Of a DNA stretch of 64,000 nucleotides, positions 34,555-43,731 are shown piece after piece. A model generated the notes under the pieces. It had not been told where the DNA came from. It searched no databases and was given only the letters and a program-made list of their open reading frames with translations. Both the position numbers and the translations under genes were made by a program. Each line of letters begins with the position of its first letter. The first letter of the stretch is position 1. This DNA is from JALZKA01 sp963734015 (lineage in GTDB: Bacteria; Actinomycetota; Thermoleophilia; Solirubrobacterales; 70-9). The DNA lies in NCBI GenBank assembly GCA_963734015.1, contig CAVTFG010000014.1, forward strand, positions 124,001-188,000. Reading direction: 5' to 3'.

Positions 34555-34800
34555 TCAAACGCCGAGCGCGGCGCTCAGGCCGAGCATCCCGCGCCGCCAA
34601 CAACCGTTCTCAGTACCGCGCCACGCCTGCCGCTGCGCAGTGCGTCGGGAAGCAGCTCGACCATCACCAGCGCCAGCATCACGCCTGCCGCGAACCCGAA
34701 CGAGAGCGGTGGTCACGGTTCCTGCCGGCGGCGTCCACGGACGCGAGCTCCCTTCGGAGCGCGGCGGCATTCCGCGGCGATGACGACGTCGAACGGCGCC
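34555..34800 (-). pseudogene. Remnant of a ZIP-type metal transporter
   Basis: Minus-strand 34709-34631 reads PLSFGFAAGVMLALVMVELL followed by PDALRSG, the ZIP helix with a conserved Glu-Leu-x-Pro-Asp/Glu. After another frame change the end reads GMLGLSAALGV and stops at 34555. The rest of the transporter is missing. It abuts the MgtE-like gene. Confidence 0.45.
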
Positions 34801-34801
34801 A

Positions 34802-35790
34802 TCAGACCACAACCGCCACCACGATCGCCAAGTAGACAGCGATCGAGAGCAGGTCCTGGAGCACGGTCGCCAGCGGCCGCAGCCGAAGGCGGGGTCCAGG
34901 CCAAGGCGCTGGAAGAGGGCGGGCAGCGCCATCGCCACGAGGGTGGCGATCGAGCAGCTCGCGAACATCGCCACCGCTACGGCCACGGCGACGTCTACCT
35001 CGCCCCAACCGATCAGCGCGAAGACCAGGAACGCGGCGCCGATCACTACACCCATCACCAGGCCGGTGAGCAACTCGCGGCGCAGCACGGAGCGCACGGT
35101 GATGCCGGCCGAGAGCGCTCTGATCAGGACGGTTTCGGTCTGGGTACCGACGGCGTCGGCCATGTAGACAACCGCCGGAATGAAGAACGCGAGCAGCACG
35201 TTGGCCTTGAGCTGGTCCTCAAAGCCGCCGACGAGCGCGGTCGCCCCCATCGCGCCGAGCAGGCCGACAGCAGCAGGGCAAACGATGCCAGAGTCGTTGC
35301 GTGACCGGTTCCTCGGCGGCGCCGCGCGCACGAGTGCTGCCGGCGAGGTAGCCGCCCAGGCGGGCGAGGTCCTCGTCGTGCTCGTTGAGCAGCACCCGCA
35401 GCATCCGGTACGGCGGGATCAGCCCGACGAACCCGCCGTCGGCATCCACCACGGCCAGGCTGCACTCGTGTCGCTCTACATCTTCGTGCGACATTCCCGA
35501 CCCAGTATGGAGTGACTTCGGGGGATCGGCGTCCATGACGTCCTCGACGCCGGCGTCGGATCGGCGGCGAGCAGGCGCTCGATCGAGATCAAGCCGACGA
35601 GTTTCCCCGACTCGAGCACGACGACATCCTCGGCGCATCGGAACTTGCGCCCGGCGAGCTCGCCCCTGACCTCGCTGACGGACTGGTCGCGCCGCGCCAC
35701 CGGCACGCTTTGGGTCGCGTACTCCGCCGCGACGCCCAGCAATCCGTCAGGTTTGAACAGATCCGTCGATGTCTCCAAGGCAGCCGCCAT
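34802..35790 (-). pseudogene. MgtE-like CBS-domain divalent-cation transporter, several frameshifts
   Basis: Pieces in three frames align end to end: an N-terminal CBS pair (PVARRDQSVSEVRGELAGRK, VVLESGKLVGLISIERLLA, SLAVVDADGGFVGLIPPYRM) and the MgtE membrane domain (GGFEDQLKANVLLAFFIPAV, VYMADAVGTQTETVLIRALS, GLDPAFG, then GPLATVLQDLLSIAVYL-type end). Breaks are needed near 35500, 35280 and 34880. When intact it would carry Mg2+ or similar ions. The ATG is at 35790. Confidence 0.65.
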
Positions 35791-35887
35791 TGTGTATCGT
35801 CTGAGTTTCGCGGATCTCCCCCCGTAGACCTCGCCAGCATTAACCTCCGGTTCTGCGCGGCGGCGCCAGGGTCGTTGTCGCGCTGGA

Positions 35888-36437
35888 TCAGCGAGCGGGC
35901 CGAGCGCCGATGGACCCGTCAGGCGGCTGGGGAAACCCGCTCGGGGTTCGACGGAAGGCGCCGAGCAGCCGGCTGGCAGCGATGACCGAGACGCCGAGCA
36001 GGGCGGCGAGCACAGCGGCCTCGGTGAGCCCGTCGCTGCGGATCAGGGCGAGGCCGGCGATCACCGCGGCGAGCACGACGAGCACGATGCAGACGCCTCG
36101 GTGGAAACGACCGGCCTCCGAATGCGGCCATGGATCGAGCGCACGGGAGACCTGGCGCTCGTTGTCGGAGTCGGTGCACTCGGCCTTGGCGGGACAGGCG
36201 TTGCAGACAGCAGGGCGGGCCCGGTAGTGGGCGACCCGCTGGTGGTGGTCGGTATCGCCGGTGAAGCTCCGTTCTCTCCGGGCACACCCAGAGGTCGAGC
36301 TCCGGCCGGAACTCAAAGCCGGCTGTCCGATAGCGGGAGCTGCGGCGGTGCGAGTGGCGAGCGAGCAGGTCGAGCCCGGTCGCGGCGATGAGCAGGAAGG
36401 CCGCGTAGCAGACCGCGAGCAGCGCCTCGGTGCTCAT
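35888..36437 (-). pseudogene. Two-helix membrane protein with Cys motif, frameshifted, next to nor gene
   Basis: Frame one gives TM1 (LLAVCYAAFLLIAATGLDLL) and FEFRPELDLWVCPE. Frame two gives YRARPAVCNACPAKAECTDS, DPWPHSEAGRFHRG and TM2 (VCIVLVVLAAVIAGLALI). The switch is near 36260 and length is 3n+1. The Cys cluster CNACPAKAEC could bind a metal. Its start overlaps the stop of the nitric oxide reductase gene, so it is probably an accessory protein of that enzyme. Family not named. Confidence 0.55.
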
Positions 36438-38768
36438 GGCGGCCTCTCCTCGGTTTGCATCGGCGACAGCGCCGCGGAGGTCTCCGGCGCCGGTACGGTG
36501 ATCTCGGTGAACAGGATCTCGTCGGGCTCCTCGAGAGTCGACCCGCCCACTCTGTGGCGGACGCCGAGGTAGCAGATGTAGAGCAGGGGCAGAACGCCGC
36601 CGCCGATGAAGAGGATGTCGCCGGCAGTCGGATCCACTCGATCAGCGATTGGTGTCGTTGGTCAGGAACTCGAGCGAGCGGGCGGAGTAATAGCCGGCGT
36701 CGACTGACTCGTAGAGCTGGATCAGGCCCAAAGGGAACAGGGTCGCGAAGGTCATCCAGGCGAGGCCGATGTTGAGCGACCAGAAGCTGAGCTTGGCGAG
36801 CCGGTCCGGCCATCGGTCGTGAGGGGATCAGGTAGCGAAGGCAGAAGAGCGCCAGGCCGACGGCGAGCATCCCGTAGACGCCCATCATCGCGGCGTGCGC
36901 GTGGTTGGCGGTCAGCGCGGTGCCGATCTCGTAGTAGGAGACGATCGGCAGGTTGACCAAGAAGCCGAAGATACCGGCGCCGAGGAAGTTCCAGAAGCCG
37001 ACCGCGACCAGGAACATCACCGCCCAGCGGTGCGGGAAAGGTGTCTCGGAGCGGCTCTCCTGGCGAGCGCCGAGCTGAAGGAAGCTCCAGCCTCGACGGT
37101 CAGGAAGGTCAGAGGGATGACCTCGGCTGCGGAGAACACGGCGCCGAGTGCCATGTGCTCGGCCGGCTCGCCGGAGAAGTAGAGGTGATGCATGGTGCCG
37201 ATCACGCCGCCGACCGAGTAGAGGAGGATGTCGAGGAAGACGACTGTCAGCGCTACGCGCTCGCGGACGACGCCGAGCAGGACGAAGACATAGGCGACCA
37301 TCACCGTCGTGAACAGCTCGAGGAAGTCCTCGACCCAGAGGTGAACGACCCAGAAGCGCCAGAAATCGGTGACGGTGAAGCTGTCGCCCTGGCGCGCGAC
37401 CAGGCCGACCGCGTAGAAGGCCGGGATCGCGAGCGCGGCGAAGAAGAACAGCCAAGGCAGGTTGCCGCGGCTCTCGCGCGCAAGCCGGCCGCGGAGCGCC
37501 CGGAAGATGATCGCCGCCCAGAGAAGAGGCCGATCACCAGCAGTACCTGCCAGAAGCGCCCGAGGTCGAGGTACTCGAACCCCTGGATACCGAAGATCGA
37601 GCCGTCGTCGCCGAACCAGCCGTGGACGCCGCCGAACTCGCCGATCAGGCTGCCGAAGACGACGATCGCCAGCGCCCCAGCAGGTACGCGAGCCAGTGCT
37701 GGCGCCGCGGCTCGCGCCCTGTGATCATCGGCGCGAGGAAGATCCCGGCGGCCAGGAACGAGGTTGAGACGAAGAAGATCGCCAGCTGTACGTGGAAGGT
37801 GCGCGCGAGGTTGAACGGCAGGAGCTGGGCGAGGTCGATCCCGAAGAAGTCGCCGAGCTCGGCGCGGTAATGCTGGGAGGCGGCCCCGACCATCGTCTGG
37901 ATCAGGAACAGCGCCGCCATCACGAGGAAGAACCAGGCGCAGGCACGCTGTGCAGGGGTGAGCGCGACGTCACCGGGCCGCTTGAACGAGAGAGTCGCCT
38001 GCTCGCGGCCGTGCCAGCCGAGGAAGTTCCAGCGCCCGAAGGCCGCGAACAGCAGTCCGATGCCGCCGAGCAGCGCGATCAGCGAGACGACGCTCCAGAG
38101 GACCACGTTCGCGGTCGGACCGTTGTCGACGAGCTCCTCAGGCGGCCAGTTGTTCGTGTAGGAGTAGTTGTGCCCCGGCCGGCGTGCGGCGGCCGCCCAC
38201 GCAGACCAGCTGAAGAACGCCGTGAGCTCGTGCGCCTGCGTTGGGTTGTCGATCGCGTCGGGTCGCAGGCCCTGCTCCGTCGTCGGATTCGAGAAGTAGT
38301 CGGCGTAGTGGCGCTCGAGCTCCGCGAATGCATTGGCCTGCGGCTCGGTGTAAGTGAGGGTGTCCGTCTGGCTCGTCGTAGCGGTTCGCCTGGAAGTCGG
38401 CGATCGTCTGCTCGCGGGCGCGGTCCGAGCCCGCGCCGCCGTACTGGCGCTCGACCGACTGCGCCGGCGCGGTGTAGGTAGTCGGCGGTCCAGTCGGGGC
38501 CGAGGTAGGCGCCGTGGCCGAAGATCGAGCCGTACTCCATCAACCCGTTGTTAAGGAAGACCTTCTGGCCCTCGCTGATGTCCTCGCCGGTGAACAGCGT
38601 CTGCCCCTGCGGGTCGACGATCCGGTCAGGTATCGGCGGGTCGGCGCTGTAGGTCCGGTAGGCGAGCAGGCCAAGGACAAAGAACCCGAGCAGGAAGACG
38701 ACGATCGAGGCCTGTACCCAGCCCTTGGAAACCAGGAGCTCTCGGCGCGGTGGGCTCTCCTCCACCAT
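36434..38768 (-). pseudogene. Quinol-dependent nitric oxide reductase (qNor type), several frameshifts
   Basis: Pieces in alternating frames form one protein of about 778 residues, the length of single-subunit qNor. The N-terminal part has TM1 (VQASIVVFLLGFFVLGLLAY) and the soluble segment DISEGQKVFLNNGLMEYGSI, then GAYLGPDWTADYLH. The catalytic part has RTFHVQLAIFFVSTSFLAAG, FWRFWVVHLWVEDFLELF, GTMHHLYFSG (FeB His pair) and ALTANHAHAAMMGVYGM (haem ligands). Frame changes are needed near 38480, 38370, 37680, 37520, 37070, 36830 and 36650. It reduces 2 NO to N2O with quinol in the membrane. The even spread of indels suggests poor sequence more than decay. Confidence 0.8.
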
Positions 38769-38906
38769 CCCGGCGGCGATCTAAACAGAAATACGTGGCT
38801 GGCTGTCAGCTCGCCTCGGCGGCGGAAACCGATGCCCGAGGGAGGCGAGCGCGTGCTCGAGCGTGCTCGCCGACCAGGATCGCCCGCCAGTGCCGCTGAA
38901 ACAGCG

Positions 38907-40640
38907 TCACGCCGTTTCAGGGTCCGTGGCCGGGGCGACGTCGAAGCTGAACATCATCCCGCTCTCAGTGTGCTCTGCGATGTGGCAGTGGGCCATCCAT
39001 AGCCCGGGGTTGGTGACGTCAAGCAGGATGTCGATCGTCTGGCCGGCGCGTAGAAGCACCGTGTCCTTCCAGACGAAGTTCTCTTCAGGCTCGCCGTCAC
39101 GGCTCAGCACCAAAAACCGCCCGGCGCCATGAATGTGGAATGGGTGGTGCATCGGATGCTCCTGGTCCATCTCGTTCGACAGGCGGATCTTGATTCGGTC
39201 GCCAACGCGGAAGGCCCAGGTAATGCCGGCGTTCTCGGCTCCGGTCTCCTTGTCGATCAGCTGCCAGATCATGTTGCTCGTGTTGGTCTGGCGGTTGATC
39301 TCGGGCATCAGGTCTTCCCATTCGAGCCCATCGGCGTGGTCATGAGCGTGCTCGTGCCCCTCGTGCTGGTGCTCGCCCTCGCCGGCATCCGGGATCTTGT
39401 CGGCGGGAACGAGCTTCATCCCGCACTTCGGGCAGCTCGACGCCTCGCTGTCAGTGACATCGGGATGCATCGGGCAGGCGTAGGAGGTCGGCGCTGACTC
39501 AGCGGTCGCAACCAGCCTCATCCCGCACTTGGGACAGGTGGCCTGCTCGGAAGCCGTGACCTCGGGATGCATCGGGCAGACATACGACGACGCCTCCTCA
39601 GCCTCACCGCCATAGAGGATCGGCATCTGCGAGACGAAGGCCAGGGTCTTGTCAGGCTCGCGTTCCATTTCCGCATGAATGCGCTCACGCTCGGCCGAAA
39701 GCTCAGGATCAACCCGTAGCTCGTTGAAGGCAGCGGCCGCCCCGCCGGCGGCTTCGCCGGAGAGGCTGATCCGCCCGAGCTCGTAGGTGTGGTCGGGGGT
39801 CCGGTTTTCGAGAGTGACCTCCCCGGGCTGATCAAAGAGGACATCCACGATTGCGCGCTCGGAGGGCGAGAGAAGGATCTCGTCAACGAACTCCTCGCGC
39901 TCGACCCGACCGCTGTCGCCACCGACCAACTTCATCCGCGCGCCACTGATGCCGAAGTTGAAGATCCGGGTGTTCGCAGTGTCGACCAAGTGCATGCGGA
40001 CGACCTCCCCGACCTTGGCCTCGGCGCGGAAATCGGTCTCGCCGTTGGTCAGCATCACGTTGCCGAAACGACCCATCGCCGTGAAGGTCGGACCGGAGCG
40101 GTCAAAGGGTGCGATCTGCCCGTCCTCGATCAGGATGTCGTCAAGCGTGATCGCCAACTGACGGTCGATCGGCGGCCAGTAGTTCGGGTCCTCGGGCTCG
40201 ACGATGATCCCCGCGTAGAGGCCCATCTCCTGGGCGAAGTCCTCGCGGATGTGCGGGTGGTACCAGTAGAAGCCCGGGTCGGGGAATTGGAGTCGGTAGG
40301 TGAAGGTCCCGCCATGAGGGATCGGCGCCTGGGTCTCCTCGGGGACGCCGTCGAAGCGGTTTTCGAGCCTGAGTCCGTGCCAGTGCAGCGTCGCGTCCAC
40401 GTCGCCGAGGTTGGTCGCCTCGATCGTGACCTCGCTGTCCTGGTCGACATGCAACGTCGGACCAGGAATCAAGCCGTTGTAGCCGAGCATCCGCACCTCG
40501 GCGTCATTGATCCGCTTCCGCACCGGCTTGATCTCGATAGCGTGGGTCTCGCCGTCCCGCATCCGAACTACCTGCGGGCTCTTGGCCTCCTCTAGGCCTT
40601 CGACGTCGGTGCTGAAGTTGACCTCGTGATGGGCGTGCAT
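38907..40640 (-). CDS. Multicopper oxidase with two inserted heavy-metal-binding (YHS-like CPMHP) modules
   Basis: A 577-residue protein. Cupredoxin domains have copper motifs HWHGLRLENR, WYHPHIRED, HPMHHPFHIHG and HCHIAEHTESGMM (type-1/type-3 sites, Met axial ligand). Between the second and third domain, at about residues 360-430, sit two tandem modules YVCPMHPEV...CPKCGMRL and YACPMHPDV...CPKCGMKL, then a His-rich stretch HQHEGHEHAHDHAD. These modules normally occur in copper P-type ATPases and CusB-like proteins. No signal peptide is visible. Likely roles are copper oxidation/detoxification or nitrite reduction beside the NO reductase. Confidence 0.85.
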   Translation of the reverse strand: MHAHHEVNFSTDVEGLEEAKSPQVVRMRDGETHAIEIKPVRKRINDAEVRMLGYNGLIPGPTLHVDQDSEVTIEATNLGDVDATLHWHGLRLENRFDGVPEETQAPIPHGGTFTYRLQFPDPGFYWYHPHIREDFAQEMGLYAGIIVEPEDPNYWPPIDRQLAITLDDILIEDGQIAPFDRSGPTFTAMGRFGNVMLTNGETDFRAEAKVGEVVRMHLVDTANTRIFNFGISGARMKLVGGDSGRVEREEFVDEILLSPSERAIVDVLFDQPGEVTLENRTPDHTYELGRISLSGEAAGGAAAAFNELRVDPELSAERERIHAEMEREPDKTLAFVSQMPILYGGEAEEASSYVCPMHPEVTASEQATCPKCGMRLVATAESAPTSYACPMHPDVTDSEASSCPKCGMKLVPADKIPDAGEGEHQHEGHEHAHDHADGLEWEDLMPEINRQTNTSNMIWQLIDKETGAENAGITWAFRVGDRIKIRLSNEMDQEHPMHHPFHIHGAGRFLVLSRDGEPEENFVWKDTVLLRAGQTIDILLDVTNPGLWMAHCHIAEHTESGMMFSFDVAPATDPETA

Positions 40641-40654
40641 CTCTCGCTCCTAGG

Positions 40655-41764
40655 CTACGAATCGGTTGCGGCTAGCTCGGTGGCACCGGCCTGCCGGTGC
40701 TTTGTCTCCTCGATTCGGTCTGCGAGGTAGGCAGCGTCAATGCCGACCCAGCCAAGCAGCGCCGAAGTCCGGGTGTACTGCCAGGTCATCCCAAGCAGAT
40801 ATAGGCCGGGCGAATCGGTGACGCCACGAGCATGGTGGATCTCGCCGCGCTCGTTCTTGACCTCGGGAATGTCGATCCAGGAGTGATCGGTCCGGTACCC
40901 GGTGGCCCAGACGACGCCGTCGTAGTCGGCGGACTCGCCACCCTCGAAGGTGATCGTCCGGTCGCTGGCATCAGTCGCTCGCGGGCGGATGCCAACCCCA
41001 TGACGGCGCAGTTCGCGCAAGCCGCCGCCGATGACGACATCACGCTGCGAGAGGCGCTGACCGAGCCGTGATGACACCGGCACGCGGGCAAGCCTGGTTG
41101 CGGTCAACCACCACCAGATGTCGCGGCCCAACGGCCGCTGCGGCAGCGTCGGCAGCTTCTGCCCGACCGCGATCTCGACGTCCCGGGAGTCGGCCAGCTC
41201 GAGCGCGATCTGCTGGCCCGAGTTGGCCCCGCCGACCACAAGGATTCGTCCTTCGGGCAGATCCTCGGGGCTCTGATATGACGCGCTATGGAGCTGGGTG
41301 AGCTCGGGATCGAGCTCGTTGGCGATCGGCGGCGTGAAGGGCACCTGAAACGGACCGGTGGCGACGACCACTTGGTCAGCTCGAATCGGACCGGTGGTCG
41401 TCTCGGCGAGATATCCGCCGTCGTCGGTCCGAGTCAGGCGGGTCACGGTCGTGTTCGGACGCACGGGCAGCTCGAACGTCTCGACATAGGCCCGCAGGAA
41501 GTCGGCGACGTCGTCCTTACCTGGGTAGGCCTCCCGCTCGGCCGGGAAAGGCATCCCCGGCAGGTTGTTGTACCGACCCGCGGTGAACAGCTTCAGGGAC
41601 TGCCAGCGCGAGCGCCAGATATGGCCGACCTCGGGGTTGGCGTCCGCGATCACAAACGAGAGCCCGCGCTCCGCGAGGTAGTAACCCATCGCCAGCCCGG
41701 CCTGCCCCCCGCCAATGACCAAGACATCGACCCCCTCGGTGACCACCGAGTTGTCGTTTGTCAC
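40655..41764 (-). CDS. Flavin-containing monooxygenase-like NAD(P)/FAD oxidoreductase
   Basis: A 369-residue protein with FAD fold VLVIGGGQAGLAMGYYLAER, an NADPH fold ILVVGGANSGQQIALELADS and ATGY (VVWATGYRTDHSW), the pattern of bacterial class-B/CzcO-like flavoproteins. The usual FMO fingerprint FxGxxxHxxxW is absent (FTPPIANELD region). It is downstream of the multicopper oxidase on the same strand with a 14-nt gap, so probably in that operon. The substrate is unknown. Confidence 0.78.
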   Translation of the reverse strand: MTNDNSVVTEGVDVLVIGGGQAGLAMGYYLAERGLSFVIADANPEVGHIWRSRWQSLKLFTAGRYNNLPGMPFPAEREAYPGKDDVADFLRAYVETFELPVRPNTTVTRLTRTDDGGYLAETTTGPIRADQVVVATGPFQVPFTPPIANELDPELTQLHSASYQSPEDLPEGRILVVGGANSGQQIALELADSRDVEIAVGQKLPTLPQRPLGRDIWWWLTATRLARVPVSSRLGQRLSQRDVVIGGGLRELRRHGVGIRPRATDASDRTITFEGGESADYDGVVWATGYRTDHSWIDIPEVKNERGEIHHARGVTDSPGLYLLGMTWQYTRTSALLGWVGIDAAYLADRIEETKHRQAGATELAATDS

Positions 41765-41814
41765 GCGACTGCCGGCACCACGAGGACGTACACCTAGACG
41801 GAGTTCTCCAGCCG

Positions 41815-42555
41815 CTAGGGCCGATCATCCGCGTCGACGCGCCGGTAGGCCGACGGCGGCGGATCGTCGAACTCGTCGTGGCGGCGGAACCAGAACGACC
41901 CCGGCGCCCGCGGCCAGCCCTCGGGCAAGTCCTCGTCGTCGGACTGCCCGCCATAGGGCGTCAAGGACCACAAGCTCCAGAGGCTGCCGATCCATTGGAC
42001 CATCGCTCCGTGCTGCAGGAAGTAGGTGCGGTAGACGTCGTTGCCGTCGCGCAGGAAGACGTTGAAGCCGAACCAATCGTCGACCCCGAAGTCAGCCGAG
42101 AAGCGCTCGCTGTGGATCGTGTACCAGGGCACGTCCGTCCAACCCATGCGCTCGGCGTAGCGGCGGAGGTTCGCCTGAGGTGCCGACGATGCCATCGCGA
42201 AGGTGATGTCGCGAGCATGCAGGAGGCCGAGCTCGGGGATGCCGTCGGCGACGGACGAGCAGCCAACGCACCCGGCGTCGGGCCAACCGTCGACACCCTC
42301 CTCGAAGAAGAACCGGTAGAGGATCAGCTGGCTGCGCCCGTCGAACAGCTCGGGCAGTGACCGCCGCCCGTCAGGACCCTCGAACGCGTAGTCGTGCTCC
42401 ACCCGCACCATCGGCATGCGCTTCCGTGCGGCGGCGAGCTCGTGCATCGCGGCGGCGACGGTCTGCTCGCGCTCGAGCAGGGCCGTCAGCGCCCCGTCCC
42501 ACTCGTTCTGACTGACGATAGGCGGACGAGCGACGGTCGCATCGGTTTTCCCCAT
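41815..42555 (-). CDS. DUF899 thioredoxin-like protein
   Basis: A 246-residue protein with the DUF899 layout: RMPMVRVEHDYAFEGPDGRR, LPELFDGRSQLILYRFFF, the GCVGCSSVAD segment (C-x2-C-like) and VFLRDGNDVYRTYFL with W-rich C-terminus. It has a thioredoxin-fold redox-like function; relatives are uncharacterised. It is the last gene of segment 5 before the sixth tRNA repeat. Confidence 0.8.
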   Translation of the reverse strand: MGKTDATVARPPIVSQNEWDGALTALLEREQTVAAAMHELAAARKRMPMVRVEHDYAFEGPDGRRSLPELFDGRSQLILYRFFFEEGVDGWPDAGCVGCSSVADGIPELGLLHARDITFAMASSAPQANLRRYAERMGWTDVPWYTIHSERFSADFGVDDWFGFNVFLRDGNDVYRTYFLQHGAMVQWIGSLWSLWSLTPYGGQSDDEDLPEGWPRAPGSFWFRRHDEFDDPPPSAYRRVDADDRP

Positions 42556-42625
42556 ACGGATCGCCTACCCGACTGTCGCGGGACCTAAAACGATCCGGAG
42601 CCTCCGGGGACATTCCCGTGCCGCT

Positions 42626-42657
42626 GGAGGTCGCCGGTTCGAGTCCGGCTAGCTCCA
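42626..42657 (+). repeat. tRNA-Ala(CGC) 3'-end repeat, copy 6 (right end of island)
   Basis: 32 nt (GGAGGTCGCC...CTAGCTCCA) identical to the tRNA from variable loop to discriminator. Homology stops before the anticodon arm, preceded by GTGCCGCT, so this copy lacks the anticodon-loop core shared by the others. Confidence 0.88.
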
Positions 42658-42695
42658 CTGAAGGCCGAACCGTGGGCATCGATAGGCTCGCGGTC

Positions 42696-43157
42696 ATGCC
42701 GTCCCCGCCCAAGGGTCCGCCACCCGGATCCCTCGGGCTGAAGGTCATGAACCGGCTCACGGCGTTGAACGTGTGCCTCTATCGACGCACGGGCGGCCGC
42801 ATCGGAGGGGCGATCGGCAAAATCAGGCCGATTGCCTTGGTCGATCACGTCGGCGCGAAGAGTGGCACGAAGCGCACGACCCCCTTGGTTTACACGCGCG
42901 ACCGTGACGACGTGATCATCGTCGGCTCCCAGGGAGGATCGCCGAAGACTCCGTCCTGGGTCTTCAACCTCCGCGCGAACCCGCATACAACGATTCAGAT
43001 CGGCAGCAAGAAGTGGGAGGTCGTCGCCCACGAGGCCACCGATGAGGAGCGCGAGCGGCTCTGGCCCTTGGTCGTCGAGACCTACGCTGACTTCGCGGTC
43101 TACCAGGCTCGCACCGAGCGGAGGATCCCGGTGGTCATCCTGACGCCGGCAGGCTGA
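42696..43157 (+). CDS. Deazaflavin (F420)-dependent nitroreductase family protein
   Basis: A 153-residue split-barrel protein of the Ddn family. VDHVGAKSGTKRTTPLVYTR and DVIIVGSQGG...NLRANP are the cofactor-binding signatures. It would reduce a quinone or other small molecule with F420H2, a cofactor mainly of actinobacteria and archaea. The ATG at 42696 is used because upstream in-frame sequence is the tRNA repeat. Confidence 0.85.
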   Translation: MPSPPKGPPPGSLGLKVMNRLTALNVCLYRRTGGRIGGAIGKIRPIALVDHVGAKSGTKRTTPLVYTRDRDDVIIVGSQGGSPKTPSWVFNLRANPHTTIQIGSKKWEVVAHEATDEERERLWPLVVETYADFAVYQARTERRIPVVILTPAG

Positions 43158-43253
43158 GTTCGGCCCACGGCGGCAGGTATCGCCTCGTCGCCGTCGAAGG
43201 ATCGACGCGCCTGCGGATCAACCGTGGGCGCGAACGGAGCGAGGGAGGCAAGG

Positions 43254-43664
43254 ATGGAGTCAGCGAGCACGGGGCGGAACGGAGAGTCCTACTCTGCATG
43301 GGCGGCCTTCGCAGGGGTGGTCATGTTCATCGTCGGGTCGCTCGACGCCCTCTGGGGACTCGGCGCGGTTCTCAACGACGACGTCGTCGTCGTCGGCGGC
43401 GAAGGGGCGCTCATCGCCGACATCACGCTCTGGGGCTGGGTGCATCTGCTCCTCGGCTCCGCCATCGCGCTGACGGGCGTCGGACTGCTGATCGGAAGCG
43501 GCGTGGCTCGGTGGGTGGCGGTGCTCCTGCTGGCGGTGAATGCGATCTCGCAGATCGTCTGGTTCCCCGCGGCGCCGCTCTGGGCCTTCCTGCTCATCAC
43601 TCTCGACGTGACGATCATCTATCAGCTAATCGTCCGCTGGAACCAGCAGGCGCGATGGGACTGA
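43254..43664 (+). CDS. DUF7144-like four-helix membrane protein
   Basis: A 136-residue protein with four TM helices: AAFAGVVMFIVGSLDALWGL, LWGWVHLLLGSAIALTGVGL, WVAVLLLAVNAISQIVW and WAFLLITLDVTIIYQLIV. Commonly seen in actinobacteria, function unknown. GGGAGG precedes the ATG at 43254; a GTG at 43224 is a weaker alternative. Confidence 0.7.
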   Translation: MESASTGRNGESYSAWAAFAGVVMFIVGSLDALWGLGAVLNDDVVVVGGEGALIADITLWGWVHLLLGSAIALTGVGLLIGSGVARWVAVLLLAVNAISQIVWFPAAPLWAFLLITLDVTIIYQLIVRWNQQARWD

Positions 43665-43731
43665 CGCAATCGGCCTGACCCGGCGGACCCGACGCGCTCT
43701 GCGGAAGCGGGCCGGAGGTACTCGTGTCCTG

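Larger units (their letters stand above)
25672..42657 (+). mobile_element. tRNA-Ala(CGC)-anchored tandem cassette array / genomic island
   Basis: This spans from the anticodon loop of the intact tRNA to the last partial copy of its 3' end. Copies at 26893, 27944, 30455, 32529 and 42626 (32-42 nt) cut it into five cargo segments of about 1.2, 1.05, 2.5, 2.1 and 10 kb. Three boundaries carry the same extra module (palindrome plus three 10-bp repeats). Direct repeats of a tRNA 3' end are the hallmark of tyrosine-recombinase integration. No integrase, replication or conjugation gene is seen, so the segments are either immobile remnants or are moved in trans. Confidence 0.8.

Noticed and set aside
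25714..42625. Hidden integrase or transposase gene inside the island
   Set aside because: I looked at both strands for the tyrosine-recombinase R...HxxR...Y pattern and for DDE motifs and saw none. The Cys motif at 35888-36437 resembles some transposase tails, but the two TM helices and the nor context argue against it.
25641..42657. CRISPR array from the repeated 42-nt units
   Set aside because: Spacing is 1-10 kb, the intervals contain genes, and the repeat is a tRNA 3' end. No cas gene is present.
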